This document shows, piece by piece, positions 8,902 through 15,096 of a DNA stretch of 15,096 bases. Each line of letters opens with the position of its first letter. The stretch's first letter is position 1. The notes beneath the pieces are model-generated. The model was not told where the DNA came from. It searched no databases and saw nothing but the letters and a program-made list of their open reading frames with translations. This stretch comes from H2-BAC3 sp045863035 (GTDB lineage Bacteria; Bacteroidota; Ignavibacteria; Ignavibacteriales; Ignavibacteriaceae): NCBI GenBank assembly GCA_045863035.1, contig BTUV01000075.1, positions 1 to 15,096 of the forward strand, written 5' to 3'. Made by a program: the position numbers and the translations under genes.

Positions 8902-9507
8902 ATGAAGATTCCTGTAAATTTGGTATTTGAGGATGAGTTAAGCGAGTATGTGCTTTCATCACTTTTGGGAAGTTTCGGTAATAAATATCAGATAATTCAT
9001 CGTTATCATGGCAGGGGCTCGGGATATATAAAGTCAAAGATCAACGCATTTAATCAGGCAAGCATTATAACTCCCTTTGTAGTTTTGACTGACCTTGATA
9101 AGTATGACTGTCCTCTTGAAATCCTGAATAGTTGGTTTGATAAACCCTCTCAGAAAAACATGATTTTCAGAATTGCCGTGAGAGAGGTGGAGGCATGGCT
9201 TCTGGCGGATATTGAAGGATTTTCTGAATTTACCGGGGTTTCAAAATCTAATTTTCCTGATAAACCTGAACTTGAACCAGATCCGAAGCGAACGCTGATT
9301 ACAATTATTAAGAGATCCGGAAAAAGAGGGCTTCGTCAGGATATTATTCCGCTAAATGATAATGCCTCAATAGGACCGTATTATAACGGGAGATTGATGG
9401 AGTTTGTACTGGATTATTGGGACATCAGCAGAGCCAAAAAACGAAGTAATAGTCTAAGCAGGGCATACAATAGTCTGAAACTATTTCAATATTCTCTTCC
9501 TGGCTGA
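8902..9507 (+). CDS. TOPRIM-like (DUF4276-like) putative nuclease partner of the AAA ATPase
   Basis: A 201-residue cytoplasmic protein with no signal peptide or membrane segment. Its first strand NLVFEDELSEYVL carries acidic residues (Glu10, Asp11, Glu12) where TOPRIM folds have their catalytic Glu. A glycine-rich loop (GRGSGY, 37-42) follows. The next hydrophobic strand PFVVLTDLDKYDC places Asp64 and Asp66 as the TOPRIM DxD. A further conserved-looking block, RIAVREVEAWLLAD (90-103), adds Glu95, Glu97, Trp99 and Asp103, and resembles DUF4276 proteins. TOPRIM folds bind metal and cleave or rejoin nucleic acid (topoisomerases, OLD nucleases). The gene starts 3 nt after the ATPase stop and has no ribosome-binding site of its own. 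Family and fold are inferred by eye from motif order and spacing; the activity and target (DNA, RNA or tRNA) are unknown. Confidence 0.7.
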   Translation: MKIPVNLVFEDELSEYVLSSLLGSFGNKYQIIHRYHGRGSGYIKSKINAFNQASIITPFVVLTDLDKYDCPLEILNSWFDKPSQKNMIFRIAVREVEAWLLADIEGFSEFTGVSKSNFPDKPELEPDPKRTLITIIKRSGKRGLRQDIIPLNDNASIGPYYNGRLMEFVLDYWDISRAKKRSNSLSRAYNSLKLFQYSLPG

Positions 9508-9728
9508 GAAGCTACATTCACTTTATCACCGGGTCATAGTAAGGTAAATTTTTTTTGACTGCCTTAAATACCTTCATGGTCAAGGTTTATCTCCCATAGA
9601 ATAGGATTTTCCGGGCAGACTCATAAAAAACCTTGTATTGAAATCCTGGAATCCTTCCATGGGGCAATAAGTAAGGGTGGTTCAGTCAAATTCATAACGG
9701 GAGATCAAATCTGCTCCCAAAAACCCTG

Positions 9729-9840
9729 TTTTTGAGCCAAAAATGCACTTTTACTCCATAATTTCCTCCCCGCTAATTCACACCTGATAATTCAAATTTC
9801 ATAATTCTTTTGCATTGTTTTAATACCCCTTTTTGAGCCA
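9729..9840 (+). repeat. Two direct copies of TTTTTGAGCCA
   Basis: The 11-mer TTTTTGAGCCA occurs at 9729-9739 and again at 9830-9840, about 100 bp apart. Similarity extends a little upstream (ACCCTG before the first copy, ACCCC before the second). Both are upstream of the parvulin lipoprotein gene. They could be paired regulator sites, duplicated promoter -33 boxes (TTTG cores), or remnants of a small duplication. Confidence 0.55.
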
Positions 9841-9862
9841 TATTTGAGTTTGTATTTTTTTA
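9830..9862 (+). promoter_or_regulatory. Possible Bacteroidota-type promoter of the parvulin cluster
   Basis: TTTTTG (9830-9835) is followed after 17 bases by TATTTTTTT (from 9853). This resembles the Bacteroidota housekeeping arrangement of TTTG, about 17-23 bp, then TAnnTTTG. A start around 9867 would leave a leader of about 25 nt before the ATG at 9891. The -7 match is imperfect because the final G is missing. Confidence 0.3.
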
Positions 9863-9890
9863 AGATTCACGAAATTTGGAGAAACATACG

Positions 9891-11876
9891 ATGCCCAAGT
9901 TAAAAAGATTCATTTTCCTCGTTTTGTCAGGAATTTTCATCTACGGCTGCTCACCTGAACACGCGAAGATTGTCGTTGCGACATACGGTGATTCTCAGAT
10001 AACCATGGCTGAATTCGAAAAAGCTTACGCCAAAAATTCTGGCGGAACTGATAAAGCGAAGGATGACTCCCTTGCTGCGTACAAAAACTTCCTCGATCTC
10101 TATGTCAACTTCAGCATGAAACTGAAGGATGCAGCCAGGAGAGGATATGATGCAGATAAGGAAATGCAGGCGGAACTGCTTGACTATAAGAAAAAAGTAG
10201 GCGTTACTTATATACAGGAAAAACTTCTCATAGAACCAAAAATTCTTGAACTCTGGAATATGAGAAAGACCGAGTATAAAGTAAGTCATATTATGATTAG
10301 ACCTGACTCATCAGGCGAAGAAAACGCCAGGAAAAAAGCCGAAGAGGTGATTGCAAAGTACCGCGCCGGTCAGTCTTTTGAAGCGCTGGCGGATGAATAT
10401 TCTGAAGACACCTACTCCAAAAAGCAGGGGGGTGATATATATTACATCACAGCGGGAACCATCATCCCTGAGTTTGAAGACCCGGTTTATGAATTAAAAG
10501 CAGGTGATATATACCCTGTACCGGTAAAAACGAAATATGGCTTCCATGTTATAAAAGTAACTGAAATTCGCGAAAGAATTCCGCAGGTAAAAGCAAGCCA
10601 CATTATGGTTGACTTTTTTGATGCAGACGGAAATGCTGATTCAGCCGCGGCTAAAGCCAAAATAGACAGTCTTTATCAGGCGGTAATGAATGGTGCGGAT
10701 TTTGCCGAGCTGGCTGTGCAGCATTCAGAAGATCAGGGAACCGCGCGCAATGGCGGCGACCTCGGATTTTTTGAGAGAAGAATGATGGTTAAAGAGTTTG
10801 ATGAAACTGCATTTAACCTCCTCCCCGGTCAGGTTTCAGGCGTGATTAAAACCGGTTATGGCTATCATATCATTAAAGTTACCGAACGCAAACCTTATCC
10901 GTCATTTGAAGAGGATAAGGAAAATCTGAAGCGTATATATAAGAACACCCGTTACGAGCGTGATTATAATAAACTTACCGCGGACCTTAAAGTTAAATAT
11001 CAGTATGCCGTAAACGAAGCAACCGTTATTGAACTGGCAACAAAAGCAGACAGTACCCGCGCGAATGATGAATTCCGCGGCGCAGACTGGCCTGAACTGA
11101 AATCCAAGCCGATTATGAGTTTCGGCAGCACTCAGGTTTCCGTGAATGAATTTATGGAGATCCTTATTCCTCTGAATGAATTCACAAACCGCTTTATTAA
11201 TCGTGCGATGATTGAAGATGGTCTCAAAAAGGTCAGTAACGATAAGGTTGTTGAAATTGATGCAGTTAACCTCGAAAAGAATAATGCTGATTTTTCTGAT
11301 CTGATGGCAGATTACAAAAACGGTATATATATCTTCAAACTGCAGGATGACGAAGTCTGGAGCAAAATTGAGCTTGACAGCACACGGCTTCATGCCTTCT
11401 GGGAGAAATCACGTGAAAAATACCGCTTTGAAAACAGGGTTGAGTTTGCTGAAATTTTCTCGAAATCTGACTCGTTAATTAACCTCTATCATCAGATGCT
11501 GCGCGGCGGTGAGAACTTTGATTCACTGGCAGCCAGATTCACTGAACGCCCCGGCTATAAGGAAAAAGCTGGTAAGTTCCAGGTGCTTAATGTGAACTCC
11601 TCACAACAGTCCACCGAGGCGTGGAAACTTTCTAACGACGGAGATTTCAGTTCGCCGTTTCAGGTGACCGCGGGGTATTCAATCGTGAAACTCATCAGGA
11701 AAGACCCGGCGCGCGAAAAAAACTTTGAGGAGGCACGCGCTGAGGTGAGTGGTGCATTCCAGGAGGAAGAAAGCAAGCGTCTTGAAAAAGTGTATATTGA
11801 GTCACTTGAAAAAGATTTTAAACCGGTTAAATTCTACGATACACTTGAATCAGCGTTCAAAGGCAGCGCTAACTAA
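9891..11876 (+). CDS. Multi-parvulin peptidyl-prolyl isomerase lipoprotein (PrsA/SurA-like)
   Basis: A 661-residue lipoprotein foldase. The N-terminus MPKLKRFIFLVLSG leads to lipobox IYGC with Cys20 as the acylation site. Helices resembling the SurA/PrsA chaperone domain (about 25-125) precede two clear parvulin (PpiC rotamase) domains at about 128-228 and 232-335. Each has the VSHIM or ASHIM opening, an ALADEYSED or ELAVQHSED core, a GGD segment and a closing YGFHVIK or YGYHIIK strand. A third, degenerate parvulin-like segment (about 510-615) keeps ENFDSLAARF and TAGYSIVKL but lacks the SHI and GGD signatures. I chose ATG 9891 over the in-frame TTG 9876 because GGAGAA (9878-9883) sits correctly spaced before it. 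It probably chaperones and isomerises envelope proteins in the periplasm, and its 3' end overlaps the next gene. Confidence 0.9.
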   Translation: MPKLKRFIFLVLSGIFIYGCSPEHAKIVVATYGDSQITMAEFEKAYAKNSGGTDKAKDDSLAAYKNFLDLYVNFSMKLKDAARRGYDADKEMQAELLDYKKKVGVTYIQEKLLIEPKILELWNMRKTEYKVSHIMIRPDSSGEENARKKAEEVIAKYRAGQSFEALADEYSEDTYSKKQGGDIYYITAGTIIPEFEDPVYELKAGDIYPVPVKTKYGFHVIKVTEIRERIPQVKASHIMVDFFDADGNADSAAAKAKIDSLYQAVMNGADFAELAVQHSEDQGTARNGGDLGFFERRMMVKEFDETAFNLLPGQVSGVIKTGYGYHIIKVTERKPYPSFEEDKENLKRIYKNTRYERDYNKLTADLKVKYQYAVNEATVIELATKADSTRANDEFRGADWPELKSKPIMSFGSTQVSVNEFMEILIPLNEFTNRFINRAMIEDGLKKVSNDKVVEIDAVNLEKNNADFSDLMADYKNGIYIFKLQDDEVWSKIELDSTRLHAFWEKSREKYRFENRVEFAEIFSKSDSLINLYHQMLRGGENFDSLAARFTERPGYKEKAGKFQVLNVNSSQQSTEAWKLSNDGDFSSPFQVTAGYSIVKLIRKDPAREKNFEEARAEVSGAFQEEESKRLEKVYIESLEKDFKPVKFYDTLESAFKGSAN

Positions 11877-12669
11877 GGTATTTTTTGTTTCTCTTGCTTT
11901 TCTTTCCTTCACAGGATGTGAAAAGAAAGAGGTTGAAACAGAATATATTGCCAGAGTTAATAATTCACGGCTGACTGAAGCTGAGCTTTCAGCCGTGATT
12001 GATACCTCGTCAGCCGGAAAATCCGGTCGTGATGAGTATATACGCTCCTGGGTTGATCAGGAACTGCTGTATCAGAAGGCGGAAAAATCAGGTATCACCG
12101 GTGATGAGGAATTTTCATTGAAACTTACCCGGGCCAAAAGGCAGATGGCTATTTCAATGTTTCTGGAAAAGTATTTCTCTGACTCATTTCAGGAGCCCAC
12201 AGAAGAAGATCTGACTCTTTTTTACAGTTCCATGAAAGACGCATTCCGGCTGAGCAGCACCGGCTTCCTGTTTAACAGAGCTACTCTCAGCAGCGAAGAC
12301 GGCGCTGTGATGTTCAGAGAAAGGTTATTTACTGAACAATGGGAACGGGTGGTTAAAACTTTTCCTAAACCGGCGTCAATACTTTCCTCTGAGGTTGGTG
12401 TTTTTGAATATGATTTTGAGACCTCAGATTATCAGATCAAAAAATTTCTTGAAAATTTTTCTCCCGGTGAAATCAGCATGATCTTTTCGGTTCGTCCGGG
12501 CGAATATACCATCCTTCAGCTTAAAGAAAAGTACCGGAGGAACGATGTGCCGCCGCTGAGCGTCATAACATCATTAGTTAAAGAATTATATAAAGATGCA
12601 CAAAAGAAAATCCTGTTAAAAAAACTGATGGATGAGCTTTATGCATCGGGTGAAGTTGAAATAAAATAA
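11845..12669 (+). CDS. Lipoprotein with SurA-N-like domain and degenerate parvulin domain
   Basis: A predicted 274-residue lipoprotein. From TTG 11845 the protein begins MNQRSKAALTK, followed by a hydrophobic core and lipobox FTGC (Cys25). The same frame is open back to GTG 11749, but that would place some 45 charged residues before the signal core, so TTG is preferred. It overlaps the preceding gene by 32 nt. The mature part has a SurA-N-like pattern (YIARVNNSRLTEAELSAVID, then helices with WVDQELLYQKAEKSGI). A region aligned by eye to parvulin (about 165-230) has GEISMIF and GEYTILQLKEKY in place of the usual closing block, but no SHIL or GGDLG signature. This suggests a non-catalytic, chaperone-only relative of its two neighbours. 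Family assignment is moderate. Confidence 0.68.
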   Translation: MNQRSKAALTKVFFVSLAFLSFTGCEKKEVETEYIARVNNSRLTEAELSAVIDTSSAGKSGRDEYIRSWVDQELLYQKAEKSGITGDEEFSLKLTRAKRQMAISMFLEKYFSDSFQEPTEEDLTLFYSSMKDAFRLSSTGFLFNRATLSSEDGAVMFRERLFTEQWERVVKTFPKPASILSSEVGVFEYDFETSDYQIKKFLENFSPGEISMIFSVRPGEYTILQLKEKYRRNDVPPLSVITSLVKELYKDAQKKILLKKLMDELYASGEVEIK

Positions 12670-12676
12670 AATATTT

Positions 12677-13948
12677 ATGAAAAAAATACTGTTCCTTCTC
12701 TTTTTCTTATTTACTGTTATTGCATCCGCGCAGGATGTGATAGACAAAATTGTTGCGATTGTTGATAATGAAATCATCCTGAAAAGCGAACTTGATTTTC
12801 AGGTGAATATGGTTGCAAATCAGCGCAAGATTGACCCCTCCAGCCCTAATCTCCGTACACAGGTGCTTAATGCAATGATCGAGGAAAAGCTCCTTTACGC
12901 GCAAGCGCTGCTTGATTCAATTGTTGTGAGCGAGGAAGAAGTCCGCCGTCAGATTGATTATCAGCTTGAGACCATTATTTCGCAGGTCGGCTCCAAAGAA
13001 AAAGTTGAGCAGATGTATGGTATGACGATGGAAAAAATCAGGCGTGAGATTCGTGATAATGTCCGCAAAGAAATTCTGGTGAACCGGATGCAGGAAAAAA
13101 AATTCGGCATGATTGAATCATCAAGACGAGAGGTTGAAGAGTTTTTTACCAAATTTAAGGACAGTCTCGGAGTGATACCGGAGAAGGTGAAACTTTCCCA
13201 TATCTTCCGTAATCCACAGACCTCAACTGCGCTGAAACAAAAATATTTTGACCTCGCGAAAGCAATTCTTGATTCTATTAAAGCAGGGGCTGATTTCGCT
13301 GAGATGGCAAAAAAATATTCCGAAGACCCCGGCAGTGCTGCTGCGGGAGGTGATCTTGGTTACGTGAAGCGTGGAGTTTTCTATCCGGAATTTGAATCGG
13401 CGGCTTTTGCGCTTGAAGTTAACGAACTGTCGGAGGTTATTGAATCACCGGTAGGTTATCATATCATTCAGCTTATGGATCGCCGCGGCGAGTCAATCAG
13501 CTCGCGCCACATACTCATAAAAATTAAGGCCGATGACGAAGCTGATCTTGATGCAATTGAATTCCTCACGGATATACGCGACAGCGTTCTGAAGGGACAC
13601 GGCAAATTTTCTGATTATGCGCGTAAATATTCTGACGATAATGAGACAAAAGATTTTGGCGGTGTGCTTGGTACTTTTTATATGGAACAGCTTGACAAAA
13701 ATCTTCTGGATATTGTAAGCAAAACAAGAGAAGGAGATATCAGCTATCCGAAACGAATTAATGTTAGCCAGATCAATTACGGCTACCATATTGTATGGAT
13801 TGAACAAAGACTCGCCCAGCATAAACCTGATCTTGAAATCGATTTTACTGATCTGAAAAAGCTTGCTGATGAGTATAAAAAGCAGCGGTTATACGCTGAG
13901 TTTCTGACTGAATTAAAATCAAAAATTTTCTGGGAAGTTAAAATCTGA
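12677..13948 (+). CDS. surA: SurA-like periplasmic chaperone / peptidyl-prolyl isomerase
   Basis: A 423-residue exported foldase with the SurA plan. It has a signal peptide (1-18, cleavage after ASA), then the SurA N-terminal chaperone domain starting DKIVAIVDNEIILKSELD (about 21-165). Two parvulin domains follow, at about 168-265 (VKLSHIF, EMAKKYSED, GGDLGYVKRG, GYHIIQL) and 271-375 (SSRHILI, DYARKYSDD, GGVLGTF, YGYHIVWIE). A C-terminal helix of about 45 residues completes the chaperone module. Length is close to the family norm (about 430). SurA delivers unfolded outer-membrane proteins to the BAM machinery. It starts 7 nt after the preceding lipoprotein gene, with no Shine-Dalgarno sequence but an A/T-rich leader, as is common in Bacteroidota. 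Its stop overlaps the moxR start. Confidence 0.93.
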   Translation: MKKILFLLFFLFTVIASAQDVIDKIVAIVDNEIILKSELDFQVNMVANQRKIDPSSPNLRTQVLNAMIEEKLLYAQALLDSIVVSEEEVRRQIDYQLETIISQVGSKEKVEQMYGMTMEKIRREIRDNVRKEILVNRMQEKKFGMIESSRREVEEFFTKFKDSLGVIPEKVKLSHIFRNPQTSTALKQKYFDLAKAILDSIKAGADFAEMAKKYSEDPGSAAAGGDLGYVKRGVFYPEFESAAFALEVNELSEVIESPVGYHIIQLMDRRGESISSRHILIKIKADDEADLDAIEFLTDIRDSVLKGHGKFSDYARKYSDDNETKDFGGVLGTFYMEQLDKNLLDIVSKTREGDISYPKRINVSQINYGYHIVWIEQRLAQHKPDLEIDFTDLKKLADEYKKQRLYAEFLTELKSKIFWEVKI

Positions 13949-14949
13949 TGAATCAGACCGGTGATGAATCAATGCAGGATGATGTAAAACAGGCAGAACG
14001 CCTTGCCGATGCAATTGCGTCTATCAAAAAGGAAATTGGCAAAGTTATCATTGGACAGGATGCAGTAATTAATCAGTTACTGATTTCAATGCTCTGCAAA
14101 GGACACTGTTTACTGGTTGGTGTGCCGGGCCTTGCAAAAACTCTTCTCATTAAAACGTTTTCGCAGGTGACAGATCTGAAATTTAACCGTATTCAGTTTA
14201 CGCCTGACCTGATGCCTTCAGATATATGCGGCACTGAAATTATTGAAGAAGACCAGGTGAGCAAGAAAAGAAATTTCAGATTCATTCCGGGTCCGCTATT
14301 TGCTAATGTGATTCTTGCTGATGAGATAAATCGTACTCCGCCAAAGACGCAGTCAGCGCTGCTTGAGGCGATGCAGGAACACAAAATAACCGTTGCAGGC
14401 AAGACCTACACGCTGGATGAACCCTTCTTCGTCCTTGCGACACAGAACCCCATTGAGCAGGAAGGTACTTATCCGCTCCCTGAAGCTCAGCTTGATCGTT
14501 TTATGTTTAATCTCTGGCTGGACTACCCCGCGTATGAAGAAGAGAAGGAAATAGTAAGGAGCACAACCGGTATGATTGCCTCTGCTCCTTCAGTTGCGGT
14601 GAGCGGAACAGAGCTCATCGGCTATCAGGAGCTGATTAGAAAAGTTCCTGTAGCAGATTCAGTCATAGATTACGCTGTAACCATGGTTGGCAGAACCCGC
14701 CCACAGTCAGAAACTGCACCGCAGTATATTAAGGATTATGTCAGGTGGGGCGGCGGACCGAGAGCTTCGCAGTATCTGATACTTGCAGCCAAGGCAAATG
14801 CCATCATAAACGGAAGATATACACCCTCTGAAGATGATGTCCGCATTGCGATGAAACCGGTTCTGCGCCACAGAATCATTACCAATTTTACGGCCGAGGC
14901 AGATGGCGTGAATTCAACAGAAATTATACAAAGATTAATTAGTAGTTAG
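13948..14949 (+). CDS. moxR: MoxR-family AAA+ ATPase (AAA_3)
   Basis: A 333-residue AAA+ ATPase of the MoxR group, which acts as a chaperone-like remodeller often paired with DUF58 and von Willebrand factor A domain proteins. Motifs are Walker A GVPGLAKT (58-65), Walker B VILADE (121-126) followed by INRTPPKTQSALLEAM, sensor 1 ATQN (164-167), and QLDRFMF with the likely arginine finger Arg184. The C-terminal lid includes RASQYLILAAKA and RHRIITNF. The ATG overlaps the surA stop (TGATG), so translation is coupled. The C-terminus, ending IIQRLISS, is about where family members stop, or at most a few residues short. The stop lies in a TAGTAGT-type microrepeat just before the insertion-sequence end. 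A DUF58 gene usually follows directly; here a mobile element does. Confidence 0.95.
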   Translation: MNQTGDESMQDDVKQAERLADAIASIKKEIGKVIIGQDAVINQLLISMLCKGHCLLVGVPGLAKTLLIKTFSQVTDLKFNRIQFTPDLMPSDICGTEIIEEDQVSKKRNFRFIPGPLFANVILADEINRTPPKTQSALLEAMQEHKITVAGKTYTLDEPFFVLATQNPIEQEGTYPLPEAQLDRFMFNLWLDYPAYEEEKEIVRSTTGMIASAPSVAVSGTELIGYQELIRKVPVADSVIDYAVTMVGRTRPQSETAPQYIKDYVRWGGGPRASQYLILAAKANAIINGRYTPSEDDVRIAMKPVLRHRIITNFTAEADGVNSTEIIQRLISS

Positions 14950-14963
14950 TAGTTAGTTACTCA

Positions 14964-14980
14964 CCTTACGCAAAGTAAGG
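14964..14980. repeat. Perfect short hairpin near the insertion-sequence end
   Basis: CCTTAC (14964-14969) and GTAAGG (14975-14980) form a perfect 6-bp stem with loop GCAAA. No T-run follows on the plus strand (CAAAAATG follows), so it is not a standard intrinsic terminator for moxR. It could be a subterminal transposase site, or a structure limiting read-through into the transposase. Confidence 0.5.
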
Positions 14981-15023
14981 CAAAAATGTCATAAATTTGA
15001 GTACTTAAAAAAGGAGTTATCAG

Positions 15024-15096
15024 ATGGATCGCAAACTTTTAGATTTATACGTTGATTACTTGATATCTTCCTTTTCTTATACTACGGCTGTTGGGC
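15024..15096 (+). CDS. Transposase, N-terminal fragment (cut by window edge)
   Basis: Twenty-four codons are visible from ATG 15024 to the window edge, preceded by the strongest ribosome-binding site in the window, AAGGAG (15011-15016). The protein starts MDRKLLDLYVDYLISSFSYT. This matches my recollection of DDE transposases (IS4/IS701-like) common in Bacteroidota and Chlorobi, which open with a K-[IL]-LDLY-x-DYLISSF block. No catalytic residues are within view, so the family is provisional and intactness cannot be judged. Confidence 0.6.
   Translation, partial: MDRKLLDLYVDYLISSFSYTTAVG

Larger units (their letters stand above)
9508..9890. other. Non-coding interval with duplicated element
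   Basis: A 383-bp stretch between the ATPase/TOPRIM-like pair and the parvulin cluster. I find no open frame longer than about 15 codons with a plausible start. It holds a T-run (about 9549-9557) without a convincing stem before it, small hairpins (ACCTT/AAGGT at 9570-9586, TGGAA/TTCCA at 9647-9659), and two copies of TTTTTGAGCCA. Its 3' end probably holds the promoter for the downstream cluster. Otherwise I see nothing identifiable; decayed sequence is possible. Confidence 0.6.
14950..15096 (+). mobile_element. Left end of an insertion sequence, continuing past the window
   Basis: Sequence after the moxR stop leads into a transposase start, so an insertion sequence begins here. The exact terminus is not resolved. 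Candidates are close to 14957-14965, where the TAGTAGTTAGTAGTTAGTTA microrepeat (14941-14957 and a few bases before) gives way to CTCACCTTACG. A perfect 6-bp hairpin (CCTTAC/GTAAGG, 14964-14980) lies just inside. The right end, inverted repeat and any target-site duplication are outside the window. Confidence 0.55.

Noticed and set aside
9540..9590. Intrinsic terminator after the TOPRIM-like gene
   Set aside because: The T-run at about 9549-9557 has no stable stem immediately before it, and the ACCTT/AAGGT stem comes after it with only 5 bp.
9876..9890. TTG 9876 as start of the parvulin lipoprotein
   Set aside because: ATG 9891 has GGAGAA at good spacing, and the TTG overlaps that ribosome-binding site.
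10902..11393. A 163-codon open frame antisense to the parvulin lipoprotein gene
   Set aside because: It has no signal, domain or ribosome-binding site, and overlaps a gene with clear parvulin domains. It is a codon-bias shadow, as are other antisense frames in the window.
6500..11400. Frequent TATATA runs as a repeat family
   Set aside because: They fall at ATA-TAT (Ile-Tyr) codons and similar in-frame positions in genes and have no consistent flanks, so codon usage explains them.
11749..11844. N-terminal extension of the second lipoprotein from GTG 11749
   Set aside because: It lies wholly inside the preceding gene and would put about 32 extra, highly basic residues ahead of a normal lipoprotein signal peptide.
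1..15096. CRISPR arrays, tRNA or rRNA genes, riboswitches
   Set aside because: No regularly spaced repeats, cloverleaf patterns or conserved rRNA segments were seen on either strand.

Overview
The window looks like a chromosomal segment from a Gram-negative bacterium of the Bacteroidota/Chlorobi lineage, most likely Ignavibacteria or a close relative (inferred from gene content; no taxonomic search was possible). The main pointer is the subtilase at 5729-7750, which ends in a type IX secretion sorting domain with the NYPNPFNPST signature. A LolA-like protein, SurA/PrsA-type parvulin chaperones, lipoproteins and a probable outer-membrane protein also indicate a cell with an outer membrane. Ribosome-binding sites are weak, and several genes appear to start with TTG.

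Layout. (1) 168-3601, minus strand: a probable outer-membrane protein, then a tightly coupled trio of ABC ATPase, ABC-2 permease and LolA-like periplasmic protein whose reading frames overlap. (2) 3602-3674: a short AT-rich divergent promoter region. (3) 3675-9507, plus strand: methionyl-tRNA synthetase (metG), a secreted T9SS-type subtilase, and a two-gene module of an OLD/RecF-like AAA ATPase and a small protein with TOPRIM-like acidic motifs. The gaps in this run are only 11, 5 and 3 nt, so the four genes are probably co-transcribed. (4) 9508-9890: non-coding, with an 11-bp repeat in two copies and a probable promoter. (5) 9891-14949: an envelope-protein folding cluster of a multi-parvulin lipoprotein, a lipoprotein resembling a catalytically degenerate SurA/parvulin, a SurA-like isomerase, and a MoxR AAA+ ATPase joined by a TGATG overlap. 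(6) 14950-15096: the left end of an insertion sequence whose transposase runs off the window.

How the genes fit together. The parvulin cluster probably handles outer-membrane and secreted protein folding in the periplasm, on which the T9SS subtilase and the outer-membrane protein may depend. The ABC/LolA trio probably moves or extracts an envelope substrate.

The most interesting part is the ATPase/TOPRIM-like pair at 7756-9507. It has the two-part design of conflict systems in which an ABC-type ATPase sensor partners a TOPRIM nuclease, but here the two activities are on separate, nearly abutting genes at the end of a housekeeping operon. A defence or nucleic-acid-processing role is inference, not shown by the sequence.
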